A program made the translations under genes and the position numbers. The notes beneath the pieces were generated by a model. That model worked only from the letters and a program-made list of their open reading frames with translations. It did no database searches and was not told the origin of the DNA. Positions 1-7,401 of a stretch of 15,843 nt of DNA are shown one piece after another. Positions within the stretch are counted from its first letter, which is position 1; every line of letters begins with the position of its first letter. Location of the stretch: the NCBI GenBank assembly GCA_964630925.1, contig CAZVZK010000203.1, positions 1-15,843 on the forward strand, written 5' to 3'. Source of the DNA: RGDT01 sp964630925 (lineage in GTDB: Bacteria; Planctomycetota; Planctomycetia; Gemmatales; Gemmataceae).

Positions 1-44
1 CAACCCCTACCCTGCCATTCTATGCAGACTGTTCGCCCAAGTAG

Positions 45-242
45 GCCTCCACCGAGACGGACCACATCCACAACCTTCCCGGCCTGCTGCTCGATTTCCA
101 CCCCGAGCTGCTCCGCTACTACCTCGACGTGGAGAGGACATCCTACCGGCATTCGAGCGGGAGGGAGGAGTTGGGCACGCTGCCCGTCCTGTGGGAGGAG
201 TTGGAGCGGGCGGCCCGCGAGTGCATCCCGGCGCCGGCGTAG
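45..242 (+). pseudogene. Remnant or 5'-incomplete hypothetical gene
   Basis: The reading frame open from 45 to the TAG at 240-242 encodes a protein-like peptide of about 65 residues (it includes HIHNLPGLLLDFHPELLRYY and ends RAARECIPAPA). Its composition is far more natural than that of the overlapping frames. It has no ATG in frame, and an in-frame TAG lies at 42-44, so either the 5' part is lost or a frameshift separates it from its start. An ATG at 22 lies in another frame. It ends 5 bases before the convergent stop of the next gene, as a real gene end would. I do not recognise the family. The first 44 bases are richer in A/T than the rest, which may mark a junction. Confidence 0.4.
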
Positions 243-247
243 CCGGC

Positions 248-673
248 TCAAGGCCCTTTCGGCCCATCGCGCCGGTCAGATGAGCCGGGGCCGAGGAACA
301 TCGGGGCAACAACAATCGTGAGGAGGAACAATCCGACGAGAAAGGCCATGACCGCCGGGACGGCGTCGTTGAGCGTCGGGCCGCGCGGGTCGGACCACAT
401 CATCGGGGACGAGAGGAGCATGACGCCCATCATCAGGCATCCCACGCCCACACAGCCCAACTTGAGCGAGCGGTAGGCGGCCAGGATACCGCCGGCCGCC
501 TGGAGGGGCGCATTCTCCTCCTCCCGCTTCGCGGCGGCGAGGTCCTCCAGCGCGGCGGGGTCGTTCGGATCGAGCATCCCGCCCGTCTGGCCGCACGCCG
601 AGCACTTCACCATGTCATCGGTGTACAGCGTCTGCCGGCAGTGCCTGCAATACATCGGCCGTAGCTGGGGCAT
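248..673 (-). CDS. Zinc-ribbon protein with two membrane helices
   Basis: This hypothetical protein has 141 residues. A treble-clef-like zinc ribbon is visible at the N-terminus, with two CxxC pairs (C9/C12 and C24/C27) that probably bind one zinc. A charged linker follows, then two hydrophobic segments at about 72-92 and 105-127 that should span the membrane, and a short polar tail. The start at 673 is supported by GGGAGG about 6 bases upstream; the methionine at residue 7 is a weaker alternative. It begins 15 bases after the helicase stop, so the two are probably co-transcribed. No enzymatic motif is seen. Zinc ribbon plus membrane hairpin proteins are common in planctomycetes, but their role is unknown. 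The function stays open. Confidence 0.8.
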   Translation of the reverse strand: MPQLRPMYCRHCRQTLYTDDMVKCSACGQTGGMLDPNDPAALEDLAAAKREEENAPLQAAGGILAAYRSLKLGCVGVGCLMMGVMLLSSPMMWSDPRGPTLNDAVPAVMAFLVGLFLLTIVVAPMFLGPGSSDRRDGPKGP

Positions 674-688
674 GTCCGCCTCCCACGG

Positions 689-2986
689 TCAATCGAAGAG
701 GCCCGCGTCGAAGGCCGGCCCCTCCGGCGTCGCCGGGGGTGGCGCGGCGGCCGCCGCCGTCTCGCCCTCCACCACGTCCGCCGCGTGCGCCGACTGGATC
801 ATCTGGTCCGTGCTGGCAGGGTCCACCGCCCGGCAGCTCGCCGTCAGCGCCTCCGAGATCTCCCGCATCTCCTGACGCCACGCCTCCGGCTCGATGTCCC
901 TCGGCGTCACCTGCTCGAACTCCCCACACAACAGGATCAACCGCAGGAGGTGCCGGAAGATCAACCCCTCCTGCTTCGTCAAGTCCTTGCCGCGGATGTA
1001 CAGGTTGAAGTTGCCGCCGTAGCCACGCAGCAGCTCCCCGGCGCCCCACACCGCCGCCGTGTTCAGCTCCTCCATCTCCGGCCAGGTGCCGTCGAAGTAC
1101 AGCCGCAGCTTCTCGGCGATGGTCGGCGGACGCGGCTTCCAGCCCTCGTCCTCCTCCTCCTCCTCCGGCGGCACCGGCGCCGCCATCAGGCCGCGCGTCA
1201 GCAGCTCGGGGTCGAGACGCGCCGCGAGCGGGCCGTCGGGCAGGTTGTCCGGCCACGGGACGCGGACGTACTTCATCAGCGGCCGAGGCAGCTCCAGCAC
1301 GCTCTCCAGCGCCTGGATTCGCTCCCAGCGGTCGGCGACGCCCAGGTGGTCGAGGAGGAACGCGGCGTACAGCGGGTGGATGCTGCGGAAGACGAGCAGC
1401 GTGTCGAGCGCCGGCGTCGGGTGCGCCCGGTCGGTCTTGTAACCCTCGCGCTGGTGCGGCAGCGGCGGCGACGGGTCGAGCGTGACGAACCCCTTGTCCG
1501 ACAGCGTCAACAGCATGAGGTCGAGCTGCTTCTCGCTCGACCGGATGCGTGGCTCGTCCATCAATCGCTTGCGGAGGAACGTGCGGACGAACTCCACCTC
1601 GGGCGACACCTTGAGCAGGTAGGCCAGCAGACGCCACGGCAGCGGCCCCTTGCTGTAAAGTTTGCCCGGCGGGGCGGCCTGGAGCTGGCGGAACTGCCCC
1701 TCGGTCCAGTAGACGACGGTGGTGCTCCTCGTCGGCTTCTTCTTCTTGAGGGCCTTCTTCGCCTTCAGCAGCCCCGGGTCCTTCGTCGTCTCGGGGATCT
1801 GGTCGTACTTCTCCTGCCAGCGCAACAGCCGCACGTCGTCCTCGTGCGCCACGGCGAACACCAGCCCCTTGTCGTCGAACTGGGGGCGGCCCGCGCGTCC
1901 GAAGATCTGGTGGGCCGTCGAGGCATCGATCAGCTTCTCCTTGCCCCGCGGCCCCTTCACCAGGGTGGACAGCACGACCGAGCGCGCGGGCAGGTTGATG
2001 CCGGCGGCCAGCGTCTCCGTGCAGACGCACACGCTGAGCAGCTTGCGGTTGAAGAGGTCCTCGACGGCCCGGCGGTACTTGCCGAGCATGCCGGCGTGGT
2101 GGACGCCGACGCCGCGGCGGAGGATCTGCTTGAGCTTCGGCCCGACGCCCTCGTGCCAGTCGAGGTCGTCCACGGCATGGTTGAGCGGGCCTTTTACGCC
2201 CGGCGGCAGCACGTCGAGGCCCTTGAGCTGCTCGGCGACACTCCAGCACTCGTCGCGGTTGAAGCAGAACAGCAGGGCGGGGATGGCCCGCGCCTCGCCC
2301 TCGCCCTTGGCCATGCGCACGATCTGGTCGCCGAGGAACTCGTCGTTGACCCAGTGGAACGTCAGCGGCACCTTCCGCTCCTTGCCCTCGACCAGCTCCA
2401 CCTTCCGATTGTGCGAGCGTTCGAGCCAGGAGAGGAACTCGTTGGCGTTGCCGACGGTGGCCGACAGCAGCAGCAATCGGACGTGCGACGGCAGCAGGCC
2501 GAGGGCCAGCTCCCAGACGATGCCGCGCTGGATGTCGGCGAAGTTATGGAACTCGTCCATGACGACGGAGGAGACGTGGGAGAAGTCGAAGGCGCCGTCG
2601 CCGGTGTGGAGGAGGCGGTTGAGGAGGATCTCGGCGACGACGACGAGGATCTTCGCATCCGGGTTGACGCGCCGGTTGCCGGTGACGAGGCCGACGTCCT
2701 CCTCCTTGAAGCCCCACTTGACGGCGAGGGCCTGGGTCTCCTGGAACTTCTGCTCGGTCAGCGCGATGAGGGGGGTGGTGTAATAGGAGGTGGTGCCGGT
2801 GTGGAGGGCCTCGAAGAGGGCCGCCTGGGCGATCATCGTCTTGCCGGTGCCGGTGGGCGCGCACACCAGAACCCCTTGCTCGGCGGTGAACCAGGAGAGG
2901 AGGGCGGCCTCCTGCACGGGGTAGGGCGGGTAGGGGAGCTGGGCGAAGTAGCGCTCGGCGAGGTCGTCGCGGGTGGGAGGCATCAT
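689..2986 (-). CDS. Ski2-like DExH-box helicase
   Basis: This is a 765-residue superfamily 2 helicase, expected to unwind RNA or DNA using ATP. Visible motifs in order are a Q-like glutamine at 25, motif I APTGTGKT (43-50), motif II DEFH (144-147), motif III SAT (175-177), motif V TETLAAGINLPA (from 323), and motif VI HQIFGRAGRP (359-368). DEFH/DEVH with a QxxGRAGR motif VI is typical of the Ski2/Mtr4/Hel308 branch. The C-terminal part (about 640-720) contains a KQEGLIFRHLLRLI-type helix. It resembles, from memory, the domain found after helicase cores in bacterial Ski2-like proteins (DUF3516 type); that match is uncertain. A lysine-rich stretch lies near 410. The start has two ATGs in tandem and no strong ribosome binding site, so it is approximate. 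It leads a two-gene unit with the zinc-ribbon membrane protein. Confidence 0.93.
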   Translation of the reverse strand: MMPPTRDDLAERYFAQLPYPPYPVQEAALLSWFTAEQGVLVCAPTGTGKTMIAQAALFEALHTGTTSYYTTPLIALTEQKFQETQALAVKWGFKEEDVGLVTGNRRVNPDAKILVVVAEILLNRLLHTGDGAFDFSHVSSVVMDEFHNFADIQRGIVWELALGLLPSHVRLLLLSATVGNANEFLSWLERSHNRKVELVEGKERKVPLTFHWVNDEFLGDQIVRMAKGEGEARAIPALLFCFNRDECWSVAEQLKGLDVLPPGVKGPLNHAVDDLDWHEGVGPKLKQILRRGVGVHHAGMLGKYRRAVEDLFNRKLLSVCVCTETLAAGINLPARSVVLSTLVKGPRGKEKLIDASTAHQIFGRAGRPQFDDKGLVFAVAHEDDVRLLRWQEKYDQIPETTKDPGLLKAKKALKKKKPTRSTTVVYWTEGQFRQLQAAPPGKLYSKGPLPWRLLAYLLKVSPEVEFVRTFLRKRLMDEPRIRSSEKQLDLMLLTLSDKGFVTLDPSPPLPHQREGYKTDRAHPTPALDTLLVFRSIHPLYAAFLLDHLGVADRWERIQALESVLELPRPLMKYVRVPWPDNLPDGPLAARLDPELLTRGLMAAPVPPEEEEEDEGWKPRPPTIAEKLRLYFDGTWPEMEELNTAAVWGAGELLRGYGGNFNLYIRGKDLTKQEGLIFRHLLRLILLCGEFEQVTPRDIEPEAWRQEMREISEALTASCRAVDPASTDQMIQSAHAADVVEGETAAAAAPPPATPEGPAFDAGLFD

Positions 2987-3037
2987 CGGTCCCCGGCGGG
3001 CGGGGGTTGTTGTACCGGAGGGCCGCGCCCGCGGCGA

Positions 3038-3067
3038 TGGACGGCGGCGAGGCGTGCGTGTTACAAT
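3038..3067 (+). promoter_or_regulatory. Possible promoter of the 3097 gene
   Basis: TGGACG (3038-3043) and TACAAT (3062-3067) are separated by 18 bases and lie about 30 bases upstream of the start at 3097. The -10 box is good and the -35 box is weak. Confidence 0.35.
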
Positions 3068-3096
3068 GACACCTCGAACCGGAGGAGGGGCCGCCG

Positions 3097-3435
3097 ATGA
3101 AGCCCGACGATGGATACCGCCACCCGGCGACGGACGAAGAGGACAACCGGCCGCACAACGACTACTGCTGGGTGATGGGCAGCGAAGAGGTCCGCTCGGC
3201 CTACGGCGGGCGAATCGTGGCGGTCAACCACAAGAAGATCTGGGGGGCCGGCGAGACGGACTTCGACGCCCTCGCCGACGCACAGGCGAAGCCGGGATGC
3301 CCTCATCGCCTCGCGCTGACGTTCGTGAGTGTCCCCCTCGATTACTCCGACGCCCTCGGGGAGGAGAGTCTCTGGCGGCCCGTGGCCGGGCTCCCTTCCC
3401 TGGAACAGCCTTCGGTGGAATCACCCCAGGGATGA
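3097..3435 (+). CDS. Small DUF5678-like hypothetical protein
   Basis: This is a 112-residue soluble protein. The start is well supported by GGAGGAGGGG ending about 7 bases before the ATG. The central segment (about 28-80) reads as a small alpha/beta domain: a helix SEEVRSAYGGR, a strand IVAVNHKKIWGAGET, a helix with the DALADAQAKPG sequence, then a strand LALTFVSVP. This pattern (residue range near the gap 'Y-G-G-R-I-V-A-V ... G-x-G-E-T') is like the DUF5678 family of short proteins in archaea, planctomycetes and other bacteria. Their function is unknown and they often sit beside aspartyl-protease-like genes. The C-terminal 25 residues look less conserved. The stop overlaps an ATG at 3432 (ATGA), so the next frame may be translationally coupled. 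Confidence 0.8.
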   Translation: MKPDDGYRHPATDEEDNRPHNDYCWVMGSEEVRSAYGGRIVAVNHKKIWGAGETDFDALADAQAKPGCPHRLALTFVSVPLDYSDALGEESLWRPVAGLPSLEQPSVESPQG

Positions 3436-3995
3436 GGGGCGGGACATGGCAAGACAGCCAGCGTTACTCCAGACGCCCCTCCGGCCGTTCGCGGATGAGT
3501 GGGCGGACGGCCGGGGGCACGTCCGCCCCTTGGTCCGCATCGGGACCTGGGCAACGCTGGGCGTCCGTCGAGGCGGGCCTCCACTCGTCCGAAGGGGCGT
3601 ACTACGGACGCGCATCCGTCGCGCCGGAGCTGCCCTTCTCCGTGGTGTCCGCCTCGGCGAGGGTGCTGGGCGGGATCCTCTGGACGGAGCTGCCCGCATC
3701 GGCCCCGACCTGGCGCGGCATCCCGTGCAAGTGGGGCAACACCCAGCTCTGGCTGCGGAATAACCTCCGCCCGGCGTTGCACCCGGACGCCTGGATGCCA
3801 TTCTCCGTGCTGGCCCTGTTCCCCGACCGCGACTTACCCGGCCCAACGCCCGCCTTCTTCCTCCTCGGCACCGACTTCTTCAAGCACCACAGCCGCCTGC
3901 GGATCACGCTCCGATACGGCGACATCGAGTACGAGGCCGGCCCTCGGGGGCCGATGCCGCGCGCCTTCTCCGACTGCGGCGAGATCAGTGCCTGA
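3432..3995 (+). CDS. Hypothetical protein, probably frameshifted near its 5' end
   Basis: The C-terminal two thirds (from about 3560) are clearly protein-like in this frame: AYYGRASVAPELPFSVV, then ILWTELP, WRGIPCKWGNTQLWLRN, LLGTDFFKHH and LRYGDIEYE. LLGTDFF and the layout recall retropepsin-like planctomycete proteins, but no catalytic DTG is present where expected, so this is only a suggestion. The first 40 or so codons look poor in this frame. The frame one base earlier gives a natural N-terminus (MARQPALLQTPLRPFADEW, ATG at 3446, with GGGGCGGG just upstream) and high GC at third positions. Either the gene has a single-base frameshift near 3560-3575, or the sequence has an error there. 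The ATG at 3432 overlaps the stop of the preceding gene. True start and integrity are uncertain. Confidence 0.6.
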   Translation: MRGGTWQDSQRYSRRPSGRSRMSGRTAGGTSAPWSASGPGQRWASVEAGLHSSEGAYYGRASVAPELPFSVVSASARVLGGILWTELPASAPTWRGIPCKWGNTQLWLRNNLRPALHPDAWMPFSVLALFPDRDLPGPTPAFFLLGTDFFKHHSRLRITLRYGDIEYEAGPRGPMPRAFSDCGEISA

Positions 3996-4015
3996 ATGCG
4001 CCGCCCTCGCTGGGG

Positions 4016-4044
4016 TTGTCCCCGCGGGGATTCGGCGGTATACG
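4016..4044 (+). promoter_or_regulatory. Sigma70-type promoter of the first lipoprotein gene
   Basis: TTGTCC (4016-4021), a 17-base spacer, then TATACG (4039-4044), 35 bases before the start at 4080. The spacer ends in GGCGG exactly as in the promoter of the next paralogue, which supports both. Confidence 0.55.
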
Positions 4045-4079
4045 CCCACCTCCGAACATCTCATGCCGGAGGAGACGCC

Positions 4080-4490
4080 ATGCGCCCGGCCTTGGCCGCT
4101 GCCGTCGTGTTGCTGGCGTCGTGCGGCTGCGGCACGGTGATGAACCTCGCCGCGCGACCAGGGCCGGCGTCGGAGCCGGAGATCGTCCCGGATACCTGCT
4201 ACCCGTTCGGCGGCGTCCGGCGGTCGTCGCTCCTCGGCGTGTACGGCGTCGGCTCGGGCGTGTTCTCGCTCTGCACCGGAGACATCAAGGGCGCGGGGTG
4301 GGTCGGCGTCGGCGTGGTGTCGCTGGCCGACACCCCGGTCTCGCTCGCAGGCGACGTGGTGACCCTCCCGGTGGCCTTCGCACGGCGGTACGAGATGACG
4401 TGGGCGACGTGGTGGTGCCGCGAGCCGCTGACCGACAACTCCCATCTCGCCACCTACAGCGATGACGGGAGACTGCTTGGGCCCGATTGA
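4080..4490 (+). CDS. YceK/YidQ-like lipoprotein, copy 1
   Basis: This is a small exported lipoprotein of 136 residues. The N-terminus is a short type II signal with lipobox LASC (12-15), or alternatively the cysteine at 17, so it should be lipid-anchored. The mature part starts GCGTVMNL, has an FGGVR motif (43-47) and a hydrophobic DTPVSLAGDVVTLP segment (84-97). These are the hallmarks of the YceK/YidQ lipoprotein family (DUF1375), whose function is unknown. The ATG at 4080 was chosen because GGAGGAG lies 6 bases upstream and the signal peptide begins there; an in-frame upstream ATG at 3996 would add a non-signal extension. Its closest relative is the gene immediately downstream. The two cysteines at 40 and 65 are not obviously part of the family motif. 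Confidence 0.85.
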   Translation: MRPALAAAVVLLASCGCGTVMNLAARPGPASEPEIVPDTCYPFGGVRRSSLLGVYGVGSGVFSLCTGDIKGAGWVGVGVVSLADTPVSLAGDVVTLPVAFARRYEMTWATWWCREPLTDNSHLATYSDDGRLLGPD

Positions 4491-4495
4491 TGGGC

Positions 4496-4524
4496 TTGCC
4501 CCCGTGGCCGTGAGGCGGTATCCC
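4496..4524 (+). promoter_or_regulatory. Sigma70-type promoter of the second lipoprotein gene
   Basis: TTGCCC (4496-4501), a 17-base spacer and TATCCC (4519-4524) lie about 26 bases before the start at 4551. The arrangement mirrors the promoter in front of copy 1, including GGCGG before the -10 box. Confidence 0.5.
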
Positions 4525-4550
4525 CTCCCGGCCAGATCCACGGAGGTCCC

Positions 4551-5099
4551 ATGCGCCACGCCCTGCTCGCGCTCGCCGTCCTCGCCCTCGGCAACGCCGG
4601 CTGTGGCACCGTCATGAACCTGTCCACCCCGCCGACCCCGGTCAAGGACAAGGAGACCGGCGAGATCACCGAGCCGTCCTACGTCTTCGGCGGCGTCCGC
4701 CATTCCGTCGAGGTGGGCGTCGGCGGCGTTGCGGGGGGCACCATGTTCCTGTGCACCTCCCCTTTCTTCCTGATCGTGCCGCCGATGTCGGCCCTCACGG
4801 CCGGCACGGGCGCGGGCCTGTTTGCCTGCGGCGTCGTCTCGCTGATCAACGTGCCGTTCTCGCTCGCCGGCGACGTGGTCACGCTGCCGCTCGCCTTGCA
4901 TCGGGAGCAGGAGGCCCACCGCCTCGCTGACAAGGCGCGCGCCGCCCAGGCCGCCTTGCCGCCCCCACCGCCGGCTGAGACGCCCAGGACGCCCGCCGAA
5001 GCACCCAAGCCCGTCGAACCACCCAAGATCGAGCAACCCGCACCCACGCCGGCCGCCCCGGTCATCGCCACCACCGCCCCGGCCGCGAAGCCGAAGTAA
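4551..5099 (+). CDS. YceK/YidQ-like lipoprotein, copy 2 with proline-rich tail
   Basis: This is a 182-residue paralogue of the preceding gene. The signal peptide ends in lipobox NAGC (15-18). The same GCGTVMNL, FGGVRHS and NVPFSLAGDVVTLP (100-113) segments follow, so it belongs to the YceK/YidQ lipoprotein family of unknown function. It differs by a longer hydrophobic middle (about 60-98) and by a C-terminal extension from about 123. That extension is a short charged helix followed by some 45 residues rich in proline, alanine and lysine, which may cross the periplasm or contact the wall. GGAGG stands 7 bases before the ATG. Its stop is separated by one base from the stop of the convergent phosphatase gene, so there is no room for a terminator between them. 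Confidence 0.85.
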   Translation: MRHALLALAVLALGNAGCGTVMNLSTPPTPVKDKETGEITEPSYVFGGVRHSVEVGVGGVAGGTMFLCTSPFFLIVPPMSALTAGTGAGLFACGVVSLINVPFSLAGDVVTLPLALHREQEAHRLADKARAAQAALPPPPPAETPRTPAEAPKPVEPPKIEQPAPTPAAPVIATTAPAAKPK

Positions 5100-5100
5100 C

Positions 5101-5904
5101 TCACGCCGCCCTCGGGTCGCCACGCAGCGCCGCCGTCAACGCCTCGTGCAGCGGGCCGTTGCTGGCGGCGCAGTCGCTCCGGTACGGGTCGTAGGGCGTG
5201 CCGTCGGCGTTGGTGATGATGCCGCCGGCCTCGCGCACGATCACCACGCCGCCCGCCACGTCCCAGACGTGGTTGTCGAACGCATAGAAGCCGTCGAACC
5301 GTCCCGCCGCGAGCCAGCACAGGTTGATCGCCGTCGATCCCAGGCGCCGCAGCGACCGCGCCCGGAACGAGAAGTACCGCCACCAGTCGAGGACGCGCTC
5401 GTTGGCACGCACGTCCGTCGGGAACCCCGTCGCCAGAAGCGCCTTGTCCACGGTGTCCGTCGCGCTCGTCCGCAGGGGCGTGGTGTTCAGCATCGCCCCC
5501 TGGCCCTTGGCGGCGTGAAACATCTCGTCGCGGGTCGGCTCGTAGACGGCCCCGACCACCAGCTCGCCCGCCACCTCCAGGCCGATGCTCACGCAGTACA
5601 GCGGCAGGTCGTGGACGTAGTTGGTCGTGCCGTCGAGCGGATCGACGATCCACGTCGGCGGTGCTCCGGGGCCGGGCCGCGACTTCGCCCCGTCGCCCTC
5701 CTCGCCGAGGAAGGCGTGGCCGGGGAAGCGTCCGAGGAGGTAGGTGCGGATGGCGTTCTGCGCGCCGACGTCGGCCTCGCTGACGAGGTCGGCGTGGTGG
5801 CCCTTGTCGCGGACGTTGAACTTGCCGCGCCACTGGGCCAGCACGGCGGCCCCCTTGCGGGCGGCCTCGCACGCCGCCGCCCGCCATTCCGTCAGGTCAT
5901 CCAT
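5101..5904 (-). CDS. Inositol monophosphatase family protein
   Basis: This 267-residue Mg-dependent phosphatase is the usual length for the family (IMPase/SuhB, related to CysQ and archaeal FBPase). Metal site motifs are intact: GEE with E68, WIVDPLDGTTNY (85-96) with D88, D91 and T93, and WDVAGG with D215. Known members hydrolyse inositol-1-phosphate, histidinol phosphate, PAP or fructose bisphosphate, and the substrate cannot be told from sequence alone. The ATG at 5904 is preceded by GGAGGG overlapping the stop region of the upstream gene; the gap is 12 bases. It is therefore the last gene of a leftward operon with two secreted proteins. No signal peptide is seen, so it is cytoplasmic. Confidence 0.95.
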   Translation of the reverse strand: MDDLTEWRAAACEAARKGAAVLAQWRGKFNVRDKGHHADLVSEADVGAQNAIRTYLLGRFPGHAFLGEEGDGAKSRPGPGAPPTWIVDPLDGTTNYVHDLPLYCVSIGLEVAGELVVGAVYEPTRDEMFHAAKGQGAMLNTTPLRTSATDTVDKALLATGFPTDVRANERVLDWWRYFSFRARSLRRLGSTAINLCWLAAGRFDGFYAFDNHVWDVAGGVVIVREAGGIITNADGTPYDPYRSDCAASNGPLHEALTAALRGDPRAA

Positions 5905-5916
5905 GAAGGCCCTCCG

Positions 5917-6483
5917 TCAACTCACGCGGACGCCGCCGTCGCGCAGGAACTCGATGTTCAGCCCCCGGAGCAGGCCCCAGCGGAACTCGACCCGGTCACG
6001 CGAGGCGTTGACCCGCCGCGGACGCACCGGCAGCTCGAACTCGACCTTCACCGGCTTGCCCGTGTAGGGGTGCTCGAAGACGACCTCATACTTGCCCGCC
6101 TCGAACGCCTTGGCCCGGTTTACGAACGCCGCCGGGGTGACACCACGGGGCTCCTCACGGCCGGCCCTGTCGGCCGGGGGCTTCGTCAGGCTCGTCCTCG
6201 TGCCGGCCACGGGTGGGGGCGTCCGCGTCTCGATGCGGTCCACATCCGGCACCGGCGGCACGCCGTCATCCACGGGCGGGACGGGACGGGCCGGGGGGAG
6301 GATCGGGGGCATCGGCGGCGCGGGGATGCGTGGCGTGCGCGGCACGACGACGGTGACGAACGGGGCACGCACGACGACGGCGGGGCCGACCTCCACGTAC
6401 ACGAACGGCACGCGGATGATCACGTCGGCCCGGGCGGCCGCGGGCGCGGCGAGCAGGGCGGCCAGCATCAGGGTGCGCGTCAT
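5917..6483 (-). CDS. Secreted proline-rich protein, planctomycete type
   Basis: This is a 188-residue protein with a clear Sec signal peptide, cleaved probably after ARA (residues 17-19). A beta-rich segment of V and F residues (20-48) is followed by a low-complexity proline-rich linker (about 50-115). A compact C-terminal domain (about 120-188) then contains YEVVFEHPYTGKPVKVEFEL and ends IEFLRDGGVRVS. I recall similar C-terminal domains in small secreted planctomycete proteins, often with cysteines that are absent here. No function is known. AGGAG about 8 bases upstream supports the ATG, and the start follows the stop of the previous gene by 4 bases. It is the middle gene of the operon. Confidence 0.8.
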   Translation of the reverse strand: MTRTLMLAALLAAPAAARADVIIRVPFVYVEVGPAVVVRAPFVTVVVPRTPRIPAPPMPPILPPARPVPPVDDGVPPVPDVDRIETRTPPPVAGTRTSLTKPPADRAGREEPRGVTPAAFVNRAKAFEAGKYEVVFEHPYTGKPVKVEFELPVRPRRVNASRDRVEFRWGLLRGLNIEFLRDGGVRVS

Positions 6484-6487
6484 GGTG

Positions 6488-7249
6488 TCATCTCCTAAGT
6501 GTGTCGGCGCCTGCCTGGCGGAACTCCACGCGTCCTTCGTGCCGCGGGACGAGGGCCATCTGCCCGGCGTTGTGGAACCCGCCGTCGCTTCCGCCCGCCC
6601 TCGCGGTGCGGGCGTAGGACACGGTCAGCGTGTCGCCGTCCTTCGCCGCCCGCGTGATGACGACCTGCCGCGTCCACGGCGCGAGGCCGCCATCGACCTT
6701 GACGATTATCTGGGTGCGGAAGTCGATGGACGCCCGGCCCATGCGGGCCGCGATCAGCTTGGACGCCGTCTCGCCCGCCGTCGGCCCGGCGATGCCCAGA
6801 TGCTCCGCGAGCTGCTCGGGCGTGCGGATCACCGACGCCATCACCGAAGCCGACGCGGCCTTGCCGAGGCGCAGCGCCAGGTCGGCGCGGGCGAGGACGC
6901 CGTCCGGCCCCGGGCCGTCGCGGCCCGGCTTGACGATGCGGCCCGGCCACAGTTTGGCCGGCGTGCCGGGGACGACCTTGCCCACCAATTGCACATGTTG
7001 TTCCAGAAGCGGCGCGAGGAGGTGGGCCTTGCCCGGCGCGTGCAGCTCGACGGCGTTGGACGCGCGGCCCAGGCCGTCGAGGACGAACAGGCGGAACCCA
7101 TCCGGCGACTGACGTAGCCGGCCGGCGTAGGACTGTTCGAGTTGGGTAAGGGCGGCGTATTCGGGGGCGCCGGCCAGCACGACGACGCCGGGCGGCGGCG
7201 GGGCCGACGCGCCGGCGGCGAGGATCGAGGCCAGCACGAGCGCGGACAT
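6488..7249 (-). CDS. Secreted protein with PrcB-like C-terminal domain
   Basis: This is a 253-residue protein. The start at 7249 is preferred over an in-frame ATG at 7363 because GGAGGG lies 7 bases upstream, a promoter lies 19 bases upstream, and the N-terminus MSALVLASILAAGASA is then a signal peptide. Residues about 30-105 form one domain (LEQSYAGRL ... ELHAPGKAHLLAPLL ... LVGKVV ... LWPGRI). Residues about 140-220 (VIRTPEQLAEHLG ... IDFRTQIIVKVDGG ... DGDTLTVSYA) resemble the PrcB C-terminal domain (PF14343 type) of secreted bacterial proteins. That assignment rests on pattern memory and is moderate at best. It is the first gene of a three-gene leftward operon and probably acts outside the cytoplasm. 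Confidence 0.8.
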   Translation of the reverse strand: MSALVLASILAAGASAPPPPGVVVLAGAPEYAALTQLEQSYAGRLRQSPDGFRLFVLDGLGRASNAVELHAPGKAHLLAPLLEQHVQLVGKVVPGTPAKLWPGRIVKPGRDGPGPDGVLARADLALRLGKAASASVMASVIRTPEQLAEHLGIAGPTAGETASKLIAARMGRASIDFRTQIIVKVDGGLAPWTRQVVITRAAKDGDTLTVSYARTARAGGSDGGFHNAGQMALVPRHEGRVEFRQAGADTLRR

Positions 7250-7267
7250 GGGACGCCCTCCGTGGGT

Positions 7268-7296
7268 ATTGTCCCCGATCCGGGCGGGCGTGGCAA
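7268..7296 (-). promoter_or_regulatory. Promoter of the secreted protein / phosphatase operon
   Basis: Reading leftward, TTGCCA (7296-7291), a 17-base spacer and GACAAT (7273-7268) lie just upstream of the start at 7249. This is the best promoter match for the operon and excludes the longer start at 7363. Confidence 0.55.
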
Positions 7297-7345
7297 GGGC
7301 GAAGGCGGGTGAACCGGACCGAAGGCAAGGGCAGCCCGGCCGTGA

Positions 7346-7361
7346 GCCCCGTTCACGGGGC
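7346..7361 (-). terminator. Hairpin downstream of rpmE, possible terminator
   Basis: GCCCCG (7346-7351), a four-base loop and CGGGGC (7356-7361) form a perfect 6-bp stem 40 bases past the rpmE stop. A second short stem (GCCCT/AGGGC) lies between, near 7382-7393. There is no clear T-run in the leftward direction, so termination is only a possibility. Confidence 0.3.
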
Positions 7362-7401
7362 ATGGGTTTGTCGACCCGCCCTTGAGGGCAGGGCTTCGAG
7401 G

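Noticed and set aside
785..3100. Open reading frame of 771 codons opposite the helicase gene
   Set aside because: It is rich in Arg, Ala, Leu and Val without any domain, as expected for the complement of a GC-rich gene. The leftward frame has all the helicase motifs.
3996..4079. Extended N-terminus of the first lipoprotein
   Set aside because: It would cover the promoter and put a non-hydrophobic stretch before the signal peptide; GGAGGAG fits the start at 4080.
7250..7363. Longer start for the PrcB-like secreted protein
   Set aside because: The extra 38 residues cover the promoter and destroy the signal peptide; the ribosome binding site fits the start at 7249.
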